Positions 1 to 10,746 of a stretch of 64,000 nt of DNA are shown here, in pieces (positions within the stretch are counted from its first letter, which is position 1; each line of letters starts with the position of its first letter). The position numbers and the translations under genes were made by a program. The notes beneath the pieces were generated by a model. The model worked only from the letters and a program-made list of their open reading frames with translations. It searched no databases and was not told the origin of the DNA. The DNA lies in contig OX465115.1 of NCBI GenBank assembly GCA_949987565.1, positions 3,260,228 to 3,324,227 on the forward strand. The letters are read 5' to 3'. The DNA is from Luidia sarsii. Taxonomy: Eukaryota > Echinodermata > Asteroidea > Paxillosida > Luidiidae.

Positions 1-185
1 CAAAAGCTCTGCTTCCCCTTTTCCCTTCATCTTGACATCTTACTCTTAGTTATAATATTACATATAATTACATACTTTCTGTAAGGATATTTTGTTTATA
101 CATAACTTAAGCCTTGATGAATTGTATACCCAGGATGTCAACGTGGAAATAAATGTCGAAATGTTGTTGTTGAACTTATCTAAGG

Positions 186-290
186 GCTGGATAGCTCAGA
201 GGGCAAGAGTGCTTGCATTTGCAATTGTACATGTGTAAATAACTTAAAGACAAATTTCTCAGGTTGAATTTCCAGTGCAGTCAAATTAAT
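186..290 (+). repeat. Diverged tRNA-derived SINE head
   Basis: The stretch starts with AAGGGCTGGATAGCTCAGA, the same A-box-bearing head seen at 38.3, 48.9 and 58.8 kb. It then diverges, with a weak B-box-like TCAGGTTGAATTTCC near 260. It is too degraded to be a tRNA gene and is best read as an old SINE copy. Confidence 0.5.
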
Positions 291-537
291 ATAATGTTGA
301 CCTTAGTTTCAGTAAGAAAGAATCCAGTCAGTTTTCCTTTTTTTTTCTTCAGTTTTTCATTGAATCTTAAAATGAATTGAAATATTGATTTAATAAAAAT
401 GTAGGCCTAATGATGATTTATTTTGTTCTTCTTATTTTCAGGTTCTTGCTGTGGGGCATTCAAGTGCTAGCATATCTGTCAAGCTGCCTGTAATTTGTAA
501 AGCCTAAGGTAGTTGTTCATACTTGTACGTTTAAGGG

Positions 538-762
538 ATGTACAACATGGCTGTATGCCATATATGTCATAGACAGTGTGACAGTATCAGAGCATACATA
601 AGACATTACCAAGTGCATCGACATGAGCAGAATGTCAGACTCCCTTGTTGTGTCTCAGGTTGCCCCAAGACATGCTTCACACACAAAGGTCTCATTTCCC
701 ATATAGAGAGAAACCATAAGCTTGTCAAAGAGGAATCCAGTAGCAAGTATTGGGATGCTGGT
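538..762 (+). CDS. C2H2 zinc-finger exon, partial gene
   Basis: This open frame encodes two adjacent C2H2 zinc fingers: Cys7-x2-Cys10-x12-His23-x3-His27, then Cys38-x3-Cys42-x12-His55-x4-His60. A 3' splice site (TTATTTTCAG) lies upstream near 442, so this may be an early exon with a short 5' UTR. The start is the first ATG; a second ATG four codons on is equally plausible. The frame runs on to 804, but from about 763 it enters a dispersed element (GCCAATTTCATA...), so the native exon probably ends earlier or was interrupted. The zinc-finger pair followed by the broken fragment at 1.43-1.85 kb resembles the layout of large SAMD3-like invertebrate and fish proteins; that link is an inference. 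Whether the exon is still used is unknown. Confidence 0.5.
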
Positions 763-763
763 G

Positions 764-1232
764 CCAATTTCATACAGCTGCTTAAGCGTGAAACAATCTG
801 CTAAGCTTGTTGTACTTGACTCATATTCTACTATCGGTTGCTTCATGTGAAATACAAATGTGAAATTTAAGCGTGAAAATCTGCTAAGCACGAAATTTCT
901 CCCCTGGTTAAATTAAGATTGGCAACCATATTTCACTTGATGCTTGTTGTACTTGACTCATATTCTACTATTGGTTGCTTCATGTGAAATACAAATGTGA
1001 AATTTAAGCGCGAAAATCTGCTAAGCACGAAATTTCTCCCCTGGTTAAATTGAGATTGTCAACCATAATTATTTTACTTGATGCTTGTTGTACTTGACTC
1101 ATAATCCACTATTGGTTGCTTCATGTGAAATGCAAGTGGAATTTTGGCTGGCAACCTGATTCTTTTGAGGAAGATTTTTCATGCTTAAACAAATGTTGGC
1201 GCTTAAACGGCTCTATGAAATTGGCCCCTGGT
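764..1232. repeat. MITE-like element with internal duplications (CTTAAGC-end family)
   Basis: The ends are inverted: CCAATTTCATACAGCTGCTTAAGC on the left matches the reverse complement of GCGCTTAAACGGCTCTATGAAATTGG on the right. Inside, a segment beginning GCTTGTTGTACTTGACTCAT occurs at about 805, 942 and 1083, so the core was tandemly duplicated with a period of about 137-141 bp. Related copies lie at 13.08-13.32 and 19.79-20.02 kb. No coding capacity is seen. Confidence 0.7.
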
Positions 1233-1428
1233 GTGTTCTTCCAATGGTCATTGGATTTTTGTCAGCATCAGTGCGCTGATTTTCTTGCTCACATTTTCCA
1301 GGCTTATTCGGGATATCAAACTGTTAAAGAGAGATGGGATTTCCGTGAATGATGTACTGTAGTACTAAAGGGAACTGTATTAGCAATAATTGGTGATAAT
1401 TTAGGTTCCCATTTCATTGGAGGATTCA

Positions 1429-1850
1429 AGGAAAGTTTTCAACTTTTGTAATCGTGCTACTGCAGAGGAAATTATCTGCAAGTATCCCAAGTCATTCGCT
1501 GATGAAGTAGATGGTGAGCGAATAGGGAGCTGATATGACAGTTTGTTGTCACAGCTTGTGAACAGAGTGGACAATGTTACCCGGCAGTGGCACTTGAAAA
1601 AGTGCAAAGCCTCACTGGATGACTCTGCAACACCCACTTCAAAGAAGAGGCGGGATGCATATGGATGTGTTAATTGGCAGCCCCCCTTGTTTCCCGGATG
1701 GTCAGACAAAGGAAACTCAGCAGAGTATCCAGCAAGAAACAAAGGAGCTCCACCAGTCAGAGCCTGACAACAGACAACAGGTTCTGGACAACATGAGGTT
1801 GACATATGGCAGCCAACGCAAGGCCATCAACCATCCGGATTGCGCTCTTC
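1429..1850 (+). pseudogene. Broken coding fragment resembling SAMD3-like proteins
   Basis: One frame reads through a peptide containing CKYPKSF, then an in-frame TGA near 1530, then a segment with SLLSQLVNRV and KKRRDAYGCVNWQP. After WQPPLFP the family-like sequence continues in a different frame (DGQTKETQQSIQQETKELHQ, then DNMRLTYGSQRKAINH). The stop codon plus frameshift indicate a decayed copy, unless unrecognised splicing bypasses both. The combination of a KYP motif, a basic patch and YGCxxWQP is what I recall from SAMD3-like multi-domain proteins, so the family name is tentative. It lies on the same strand as the zinc-finger exon about 0.7 kb upstream and may be part of the same dead gene. 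Confidence 0.55.
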
Positions 1851-1867
1851 TTGACTAAATTTTTTAA

Positions 1868-2530
1868 AATTTGTACTGGAGGATTGAGGAAGGTTGTTAA
1901 ATTTACACTGGAGGATTGTGGAGGATTGATGAAGGTTGTAAAATTTACACTGGAGGATTGTGGAGGATTAAGGAAGGTTGTTAAATTTACACTGAAGGAC
2001 TGTGGAGGATTGAGGAAGGTTGTACAATTTGTACTGGAGGATTGTGGAGGATTGGGGAAGGTTGTTAAATTTACACTGGAGGACTGTGGAGGATTGAGGA
2101 AGGTTGTAAAATTTGTACTGGAGGATTGTGGAGGATTGAGGAAGGTTGTTAAATTTACACTGAAGGACTGGAGGATTGAGGAAGGTTGTACAATTTGTAC
2201 TGGAGGATTGTGGAGGATTGATGAAGGTTGTAAAATTTGTACTGGAGGATTGTGGAGGATTGAGGAAGGTTGTAAAATTTACACTGGAGGATTGTGGAGG
2301 ATTGATGAAGGTTGTAAAATTTACACTGGAGGATTGTGGAGGATTAAGGAAGGTTGTTAAATTTACACTGAAGGACTGTGGAGGATTGAGGAAGGTTGTA
2401 CAATTTGTACTGGAGGATTGTGGAGGATTGAGGAAGGTTGTTAAATTTACACTGGAGGACTGTGGAGGATTGAGGAAGGTTGTAAAATGTGTACTGGAGG
2501 ATTGTGGAGGATTGAGGAAGGCTCCAGGCT
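1868..2530 (+). repeat. 42-bp minisatellite, about 15-16 copies
   Basis: The consensus unit is about 42 bp: GGAGGATTGTGGAGGATTGA, then GGAAGGTTGT, then AAAATTTACACT. Variants alternate between TTTACACT and TTTGTACT endings and between TTGTAAAA and TTGTTAAA. Because 42 is a multiple of three and the unit lacks stops in several frames, long spurious reading frames appear on both strands. Two further units occur far away at 59.94-60.03 kb. Confidence 0.9.
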
Positions 2531-3784
2531 CGCAGCACTAGGGGGTTAGGGTTACTACGTTTGAAACTTTGATGGATTATTGACACATTCCTTATACAGT
2601 AGTTACAAAATGTGAAATTTAAACCTGATCTCTTCATCTCTAGTTTGATTGTCTGTTTATGGTCAAGGCTGGACTGATGTTTAGTTTGAGCTGACCTGTC
2701 TTGAAAAGAGTCCTAAAGACAAGATCTATGAGTCCTGCTTATAGATTTATAATGTTACACATGCTGTAGCCCATCATTTGTCCCACTAACATGTTATTTT
2801 TTCATTGTTTCTTACAGGGAGACCTCTCACAGCAAACAAATTCACTCTTGCGGTGGGGAATGTAAGGAATGTACAGTCAGTAAGGTGTTGACAACCATTT
2901 TATGTCAAGTTTTATACAGATTTATTGTATTTTATACACATTTCCCAGATACATTTTCCATGAAGTCCAAAGATGCATGTCTTTTGATAAGTTCTCCCAA
3001 AGTATGGGATTTTGTGAAGATGCCTGAAGGTGATGCTTATTAAATTTTGTTTTACCAGATTTGACATTTGTTACTGAGTGGTCACTATTCATTTATGATC
3101 GAAGCATTCAGTCACTTGTTGACTTGCAGTTGCAATATTCGGTGGTTATCGGTTTTCTAAGTTCATACAAACTTTTCAACATTTTCATAGGATTTTCCAA
3201 GTGTTCCCTGTATATGTATTGTCAGATCGTCCACTCCATGCCCTTTCTCCCCTATTAGTGATGAACACATTCAGTCAGTTATTGACAACAGATATGTATT
3301 TATTTACATGTATTTGTTTGTTTAAGAGAAGACCATGAACTCGATAGAACGGTTTGTTTTGTATTCATGATCACTGATTATTTTATATTAAAGGCATTTC
3401 GGGTAAAATAACACTCAGAATGATGTAAGTTTAAGCCCACGATTGTGCAGTATATAACGTGTTGAACCTTGGGATATATCCGACCAGTTTGTAAAATTAC
3501 ATTTTTCAAACCCTAATTTCACAAGATTTTCTACGTAAAACATGCTTGAGGTGCCGTTGATTTACAAGCAAATGCATGTTAAAATACGGTATGGGTGTGA
3601 TTTATTTACAATCAGTGATGTAACATTACATCAACGGGCCCGTTATTTTCATACTGTAGTTTAAAAGCACGCACATGCATTAACTGTGGCCAGTTTTTTT
3701 ACGGGAAAGTACCGGCGTCCAAACTGCCGGTACTTTCCCAGTGATATACTCACCCAGTGATGCCGGTACTTTTACAGTGATATA
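2531..3784. other. Unassigned AT-rich interval
   Basis: No gene is supported here. A good 3' splice site (TTTCATTGTTTCTTACAG) ends at about 2818 and could belong to the decayed gene upstream, but the following sequence soon hits stops. Direct repeats of GTGATATACTCACC near 3740-3790 mark the approach to the foldback element. Confidence 0.4.
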
Positions 3785-4384
3785 CTCACCTACGAGTTTC
3801 ATAAAGAGGGAGAAATCGTGGAATTCAGTGGTCGAATTTGCGTTCCCACAACCCGCCATATTTTCGAAGGGGTCGCCGATTGCGGGGGGGGGGATTGGTC
3901 AATTAGGCTTGTTCAATCATTTCAATTTTAACTAAAAATATTAATCAACATTGTTAAAATTTTATACCTATAAATGTGTGGAATTTTTTATAATTCTTTG
4001 CATATTTATGTTTTTTCGCTTTAATCACTACACTAGTCTAATTATGCGTGGGTATTGCGTATAGTGTCGAACTCTCGATCTACACTTTTGACACGTGTTA
4101 GCGAAGCTGTGAGTAGCCATAAAGCTCTATAAAATGTTGCAGTTCTGTTCAATCAAAAACCGTGGGAATACTTTGTGGGAGACTGGGAAGGACATTTGCT
4201 TTATTTTGATCTGTGGGTTAGATGCGTTAAAAAGAAATTTGACCTTAACCACTTCATACTGATTCAAGAGGTTTCATTTGCGTTCTTCAACAAGGGTTTA
4301 GGGTTAAGAGGTCGACAAAATGTTTCAAGTCATTCACAGACAAACCCAACCTATAAGTATCTGAAATTTCGACCAAAAGTCAAC

Positions 4385-7177
4385 TAGTGCGCATGGCGTG
4401 TCTTGGTTGTCCCAGGGTCTGCAACTTCAAGGTTGCAGTTTCGATCACCGGGGATGTAACAGAACATTTTTCTTCTTCAAATTACCAAGTACAAACCCAA
4501 CCAATAAGTATCTGAAATTTCGACCAAAACTCACCTGGTGCGCATGGCGTGTCGTGGGTGTCCCAGGGTCTGTAACCTCAAGGTTGCAGGTTCGATCCCC
4601 AGGGATGTAACAGAACATTTTTCTTCTTCAAATTACCAAGTACAAACCCAACCTATAAGTATCTGAAATTTCGACCAAAACTCAACTGGTGCGCATGGCA
4701 TGTCGTGGGTGTCCCAGGGTCTGTAACCTGAAGGTTGCAGGTTCGATCCCCAGGGATGTAACAGAACATTTTTCTTCTTCAAATTACCAAGTACAAACCC
4801 AACCAATAAGTATCTGAAATTTCGACCAAACCTCAGCTGGTGCGCATGGCGTGTCGTGGGAGTCCCAGGGTCTGTAACCTCAAGGTTGCAGGTTCGATCC
4901 CCGGGGATGTAACAGAAATTTTTTCTTCTTCAAATTACCAAGTACAAACCCAACCTATAAGTATCTGAAATTTCGACCAAAAGTCACCTGGTGCGCATGG
5001 CGTGTCGTGGTTGTCCCAGGGTCTGTAACCTGAAGGTTGCAGGTTCGATCCCCGGGGATGTAACAGAACATTTTTCTTCTTCAAATTACCAATTACAAAC
5101 CCAACCTATAAGTATCTGAAATTTCGACCAAAACTCAACTGGTGCGCATGGCGTGTCGTGGTTGTCCCAGGGTCTGTAACCTGAAGGTTGCAGTTTCGAT
5201 CCCCAGGGATGTAACAGAACATTTTTCTTCTTCAAATTACCAAGTACAAACCCAACCTATAAGTATCTGAAATTTCGACCAAAACTCAACTGGTGCGCAT
5301 GGCGTGTCGTGGGTGTCCCAGGGTCTGTAACCTCAGGGTTGCAGGTTCGATCCCCAGGGATGTAACAGAACATTTTTCTTCTTCAAATTACCAATTACAA
5401 ACCCAACCTATAAGTATCTGAAATTTCGACCAAAACTCAACTGGTGCGCATGGCGTGTCGTGGTTGTCCCAGGGTCTGTAACCTGAAGGTTGCAGGTTCG
5501 ATCCCCAGGGATGTAACAGAACATTTTTCTTCTTCAAATTACCAAGTACAAACCCAACCTATAAGTATCTGAAATTTCGACCAAAACTCAACTGGTGCGC
5601 ATGGCGTGTCGTGGGTGTCCCAGGGTCTGTAACCTCAGGGTTGCAGGTTCGATCCCCAGGGATGTAACAGAACATTTTTCTTCTTCAAATTACCAAGTAC
5701 AAACCCAACCTATAAGTATCTGAAATTTCGACCAAAACTCAACTGGTGCGCATGGCGTGTCGTGGGTGTCCCAGGGTCTGTAACCTCAAGGTTGCAGGTT
5801 CGATCCCCGGGGATGTAACAGAACATTTTTCTTCTTCAAATTACCAAGTACAAACCCAACCTATAAGTATCTGAAATTTCGACCAAAACTCAACTGGTGC
5901 GCATGGCGTGTTGTGGTTGTCCCAGGGTCTGTAACCTGAAGGTTGCAGGTTCGATCCCCAGGAATGTAACAGAACATTTTTCTTCTTCAAATTACCAAGT
6001 ACAAACCCAACCTATAAGTATCTGAAATTTCGACCAAAACTCAACTGGTGCGCATGGCGTGTCGTGGGTGTCCAGGGTCTGTAACCTGAAGGTTGCAGGT
6101 TCGATCCCCAGGGATGTAACAGAACATTTTTCTTCTTCAAATTACCAAGTACAAACCCAACCAATAAGTATCTGAAATTTCGACCAAAACTCAACTGGTG
6201 CGCATGGCGTGTCGTGGGTGTCCCAGGGTCTGTAACCTCAAGGTTGCAGGTTCGATCCCCGGGGATGTAACAGAACACTTTTTTCCTTCAAATTACCAAG
6301 TATACAAACCCAACCTATAAGTATCTGAAATTTCGACCAAAACTCAACTGGTGCGCATGGCGTGTCGTGGGTGTCCCAGGGTCTGTAACCTGAAGGTTGC
6401 AGGTTCGATCCCCAGGGATGTAACAGAACATTTTTCTTCTTCAAATTACCAAGTACAAACCCAACCTATAAGTATCTGAAATTTCGACCAAAAGTCACCT
6501 GGTGCGCATGGCGTGTCGTGGTTGTCCCAGGGTCTGTAACCTGAAGGTTGCAGGTTCGATCCCCGGGGATGTAACAGAACATTTTTCTTCTTCAAATTAC
6601 CAAGTACAAACCCAACCTATAAGTATCTGAAATTTCGACCAAAACTCAACTGGTGCGCATGGCGTGTCGTGGGTGTCCCAGGGTCTGTAACCTCAAGGTT
6701 GCAGGTTCGATCCCCGGGGATGTAACAGAACACTTTTTTCCTTCAAATTACCAAGTATACAAACCCAACCTATAAGTATCTGAAATTTCGACCAAAACTC
6801 AACTGGTGCGCATGGCGTGTCGTGGGTGTCCCAGGGTCTGTAACCTGAAGGTTGCAGGTTCGATCCCCAGGGATGTAACAGAACATTTTTCTTCTTCAAA
6901 TTACCAAGTACAAACCCAACCTATAAGTATCTGAAATTTCGACCAAAAGTCACCTGGTGCGCATGGCGTGTCGTGGTTGTCCCAGGGTCTGTAACCTGAA
7001 GGTTGCAGGTTCGATCCCCGGGGATGTAACAGAACATTTTTCTTCTTCAAATTACCAAGTACAAACCCAACCTATAAGTATCTGAAATTTCGACCAAAAC
7101 TCAACTGGTGCGCATGGCGTGTCGTGGTTGTCCCAGGGTCTGTAACCTCAAGGTTGCAGGTTCGATCCCCGGGGAAG
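4385..7177 (+). repeat. Tandem array of 151-bp tRNA-like units (18 full plus a partial)
   Basis: Units begin TGGTGCGCATGGCGTGTCGT at about 4385, 4536, 4687, 4838, 4989, 5140, 5291, 5442, 5593, 5744, 5895, 6046, 6196, 6349, 6500, 6651, 6804, 6955 and 7106. The spacing is 151 bp, with one 150-bp and two 153-bp units. Each has a Pol III B-box-like GGTTGCAGGTTCGATCCCC about 50 bp into the unit, then an AT-rich tail containing TTTTTCTTCTTCAAATTACC and TATAAGTATCTGAAATTTCG. The last unit stops right after the tRNA-like head. A 455-bp block (three units, one of 153 bp) appears twice in succession. Whether any unit is transcribed is unknown. Confidence 0.9.
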
Positions 7178-7261
7178 TCGAGTCTTGAATTTAATGTTTT
7201 TTAATTCTATTAAGGTAACCGAAGGTTTAAATAGATTGGTTTTTAAAGGGTGGGTGGGCGG

Positions 7262-7335
7262 GACTCATGAGGCTAGAGGTTCAGTGGCTCGACTGGGAAC
7301 CTCAAGGCCGAGGGTTCGATCCCGGGTGGATGCAG
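7262..7335 (+). repeat. tRNA-derived SINE head fragment
   Basis: It contains GTTCAGTGGCTCGACTGGGA (A-box-like) and GAGGGTTCGATCCCGGGTGG (B-box). It is followed by a short direct repeat of CCCCAGATCACCCGGCCT-type sequence to about 7410. It cannot be folded into a normal tRNA and is read as a second SINE type inside the foldback element. Confidence 0.55.
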
Positions 7336-7554
7336 GTCTTCCCCAGATCAACCGGCCTCCCCAGATCACCCGGCCTCTCCAGAATCCCCGGCCTCCCCAG
7401 ATCACCAACCCGCGGTGGTTCGGAGACCTGTGGCGCCCCCTCTACCCCACTAGATAAAATAAAATAAAATGGAATTTTACCCTTTTTAAGACAGGTTAGA
7501 TGTCGAAAAAAAAGTTAAAAGGCATTATTTATTTAATTTGAAACTCGAACAAGT

Positions 7555-7805
7555 GCCCTGACATCGCCAGGACTCGAACTCGGGTCACCAAGTTAGAAGT
7601 AAGAGAGTGTATCCGCTACACCAACACATCCTTCTTACTTAAAAAACTCGGAACTAATATATAAAGCATCGTACTGAAAGTTAAAAGAAAATATATAAGT
7701 ACAAACAAAACAAGGACCCTGACATCGCCAGGACTCGAACTCGGGTCACCAAGTTAGAAGTAAGAGAGTGTATCCGCTACACCAGCACATCCTTCTTACT
7801 TAAAA
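7555..7805 (-). repeat. Two tandem tRNA-like units
   Basis: Two copies (about 7555-7640 and 7717-7805), 162 bp apart, read on the - strand with an A-box-like TGGTGTAGCGGATACACTC and a B-box-like CCCGAGTTCGAGTCCTGG. The 5' GGATGTG does not pair with the 3' end, so neither is a credible functional tRNA. They differ at only a few positions, which suggests a local duplication inside the foldback element. Confidence 0.65.
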
Positions 7806-8945
7806 AAACTTGGAACTAATATATAAAGCATCGTATTGAAAGTTAAAAGAAAATATATAGTACAAACAATATAAATTATAAGTACAAAAACTGCTATCTA
7901 CAGTATGTCAACAGTTCCAACTATAAGTGGAAATGAAGTTTCAAATACAAAATTTATCATCGTGATTTCTAAAGTGAAATTGACATGTTTTCTAAAGTCC
8001 ACATTTTGTGGGTACCATAAAAAAAGAAACAAATTTATAGCTAAACACGAGTAGAATGTGATGTGAATGTGATGTGAAAATGTGATGGCAATGAATATCC
8101 TCTCAGTGGGATGGAATAACAGGGAACTTAGCCAATCGTTTGGATCTGAATGTCCGAAATACTAAAAGAGACATTGTAAATTAAAACATTTATATGAGTT
8201 ATTAATGTACTACTTGAAACAAACGAATGACACAGGAAACATGTTAATTTACTGTACAGAGGAATATTCTTATTTCAATCTCACCATCCACTGACCATCT
8301 ATGAAATGTCATTAAAACCAGAATAGAGCATTAGTTAAATCATTCAAACACAGCATGAATTACTGCACCAATACCTTGTCTTCATATCTGTGATTTCAGT
8401 CGACCTCTTAACCCTAAACCCTTGTTGAAGAACGCGAATGAAACCTCTTGAATCTGTATGAAGTGGTTAGGGTCAAATTTCTTTTTAACGCATCTAACCC
8501 GCATATCAAAATAAAGCAAATGTCCTTCCCAGTCTCCCTCAAAGTATTCCCGCGGTTTTTGATTGAACAGAACTGCAATTTTTTTTAGAGCTTTATGGCT
8601 ACGCACAGCTTCGCTAACACGGTCGTGTAAAAGCGTTTGTCGATCGAGAGTTCGAGACAATAGGCCTATACGCAATCCCCACGCATAATTTTACTAGTGA
8701 TCAAAGTGAAAAGACATAAATATACAAAGAATTATAGGTAATTGAGGTATAACATTTTAGAAATGTCGATTAATATTTTTAGTTAATATTGAAATGATTG
8801 GACAAGCTAATTGGCCAATCAGGCGGGGTTGTCTCCGTTGTGATGATCGCAATGATCGGCAACCCCTACGAAAGATGGCGGGTTGCGGGAACGCAAATTC
8901 GACCACTGAATTCCACGATTTCTCCCTCTTCGTAGGTGAGAAGCA

Positions 8946-9399
8946 CATAGGTAATTGTTGGTTGTTTTTAACACCCAATCAGATAAGCCAACATTATTCT
9001 GTGGGCTGCATTCCCCATGGTTTCGTCTACTAAGTGCGACTTCCGGGTTTGAGCTGAATGATTATCTGCCAGCTCTCCTCTTTAATTGTTCTTCGGTATT
9101 TTTACTGGGATTAGAGCCAGTTAAAAGCCTGACAAAATCAATCAAACCTGACATAATTATTTCACCGATTTCACCGAAGTACAGTACATGTATAAGTATA
9201 CTCAGCGTACAATTACATGAATGATCATGAATGGTACATGTACACACATGTACTGTGCTGGCGTGTTGGCGTCAGGGAACCATACCACCACTATAGCGCT
9301 CCTGCTACCCATTTCTGTGTAGTGGTGACGTAACACAGGAAGCTGCTCTGTGTACATAGCGTTTTACAGAGCGGTGGCGGTAGTTTAACTTGACGGGGC
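8946..9399. other. Unassigned interval right of the foldback element
   Basis: I recognise no coding exon or repeat family here. Reading frames in this stretch are short and show no motif. Confidence 0.3.
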
Positions 9400-9605
9400 T
9401 GTTCCCACTGGACTTTTTAGCGGCCCTGTTAAGTTACCGTGGCTGAGCGGAAGTCTTCCGCGACTCCTCTCGCCCTGTTAGTTTTACATCACGGTAGCGG
9501 TAACTTGACAGGGACGTCAGTTTACCCAGCGTCCCCACTGGACTTAATTTTGTCATTCTTCCGCTCAGCCTCGGTAGTTTGACAAAATTAAGTCCAGTGG
9601 GAACA
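9400..9605. repeat. Short palindromic element
   Basis: It starts TGTTCCCACTGGACTT and ends with the exact reverse complement AAGTCCAGTGGGAACA. An inner pair, GGCTGAGCGGAAG and CTTCCGCTCAGCC, is also inverted. The layout is that of a MITE; no target duplication is clear. Confidence 0.65.
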
Positions 9606-10746
9606 CGGCTGGCATGGCTCTCGTGCACGGCGGCCTTTCGAACTTGGAACTGGAAGGCCCTGCGCAGACCAACGCCACCGGCGCTCTGAATTCAGAGGTC
9701 CCGGCTCGAAGTGGTTATAGGCATAAATTATTATGAAAAAAGATGTACCCTCACTGACAGCAGAAAACCGTATAGCACATTAATTAACACGGCGATATGC
9801 ACCATACAATAAGCATAACACCAAATACATGTACATGTAGAACGTTCAGTTTGTTCGTGTCACTCAACCTCTTATAGGGCCGGGAAATTGCCATCTATTG
9901 TTAGATTGAATCAATAGCGATTATGTGGCTAAAGTCGACTGTCATTATTTTCGACTTGTATGTTTGCTCTGTACGTATTTTTATCTGTCTCGTTTACATG
10001 CGCATTGTCCGTCCTGTGGAGTGTCAGTGCTCCGTTGACGTCATCAGTTTCTGTGTTCACTGTATGACATACGGGCGTGCTGTGGGAGATTGTTTTGTTG
10101 ACGTCACAAACAGCGACCGCGTTTTTCCATATCAACTGAATTTTCCACTGTACACGTCGGTTGTATGCGCATGTAAGAATTCACGTGTACATTGTATTTG
10201 GGGCTCTCGACGTGGAATTTGTGACTCATCACGTGCTGTTCATGGACTGGGCGTAATTCTGCCTCGCTTGCTGAGGCAGAATTTCCATCGAGCTGTAATT
10301 AGTCAGAAGATGAATTGCATGTGAACCAGTGCCAATTGTGTGGAAATAGCATATAGAATTGTTGGACCGGAATCATAAATTATCATTCTGGTTCACCACC
10401 GCGCTGGATTGTAAACCGCACTGAGCTATCCATGTCCTTCGCGCTCGGTGGTGGTCTTTCCGTATACAAGGCAAATTAACATGTGTTCAATATAATGAGG
10501 ATTTGCCCTGCTCGACGCAATACGCACTGAATGTCAACTATATTTCTCTGTTGGGCTGGGGACAACAGTCGTATAGATTATTTACTGCTGCATCTGCCGC
10601 GTTTGTTGATATAGGGACGTGTGGTCGTCCCGCGTCAAATGTTTCGCTCTATACCAGGCCTATAATTATTATAATTACTGATTTGATTTGGTCGTATATA
10701 GGTTACCGGTACCTAAGTGGTTTAGCACGGATTGAACAGCGCTACG
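9606..10746 (+). other. Upstream flank and putative 5' UTR of the scramblase gene
   Basis: No protein-coding exon is recognised before the ATG at 10747. A fragment of the GCCCTGCTCGACG family (ATGAGGATTTGCCCTGCTCGACGC) sits at about 10495-10530. AT-rich TATATA-like stretches occur near 10695, but they are too close to the ATG to call a TATA box. The promoter is not defined by sequence alone. Confidence 0.35.

Larger units (their letters stand above)
3785..8945. mobile_element. Foldback element with about 550-bp inverted arms around a satellite core
   Basis: The left arm (about 3785-4325) and right arm (about 8398-8945) are inverted copies. The left arm starts CTCACCTACGAG; the right arm ends with the reverse complement, CGTAGGTGAG. 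Both carry AGAGGGAGAAATCGTGG, a shared AACCCGCCAT segment, a TTAGCGAAGCTGTG-like segment and an inner AACCCTTGTTGAAGAACGC segment. The arms differ by small indels, so the element is not very recent. Between them lie a 2.8-kb tandem array of tRNA-like units, other tRNA-like fragments and about 500 bp of featureless DNA. No transposase frame is visible, so it is non-autonomous. Long-armed foldback elements (TU elements) are known from sea urchins, and this resembles that class. No clear target-site duplication was found. Confidence 0.75.

Noticed and set aside
1806..2541. Frames of 121 and 184 codons with VVKFTLEDCGGLRK-like repeats
   Set aside because: They are an artefact of the 42-bp minisatellite, whose unit length is a multiple of three.
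4385..7177. CRISPR array (regular repeats)
   Set aside because: Units are contiguous 151-bp copies with no unique spacers, and the genome is eukaryotic.
7555..7805. Pair of tRNA genes on the - strand
   Set aside because: A and B boxes are present, but the two ends of the acceptor stem do not pair.
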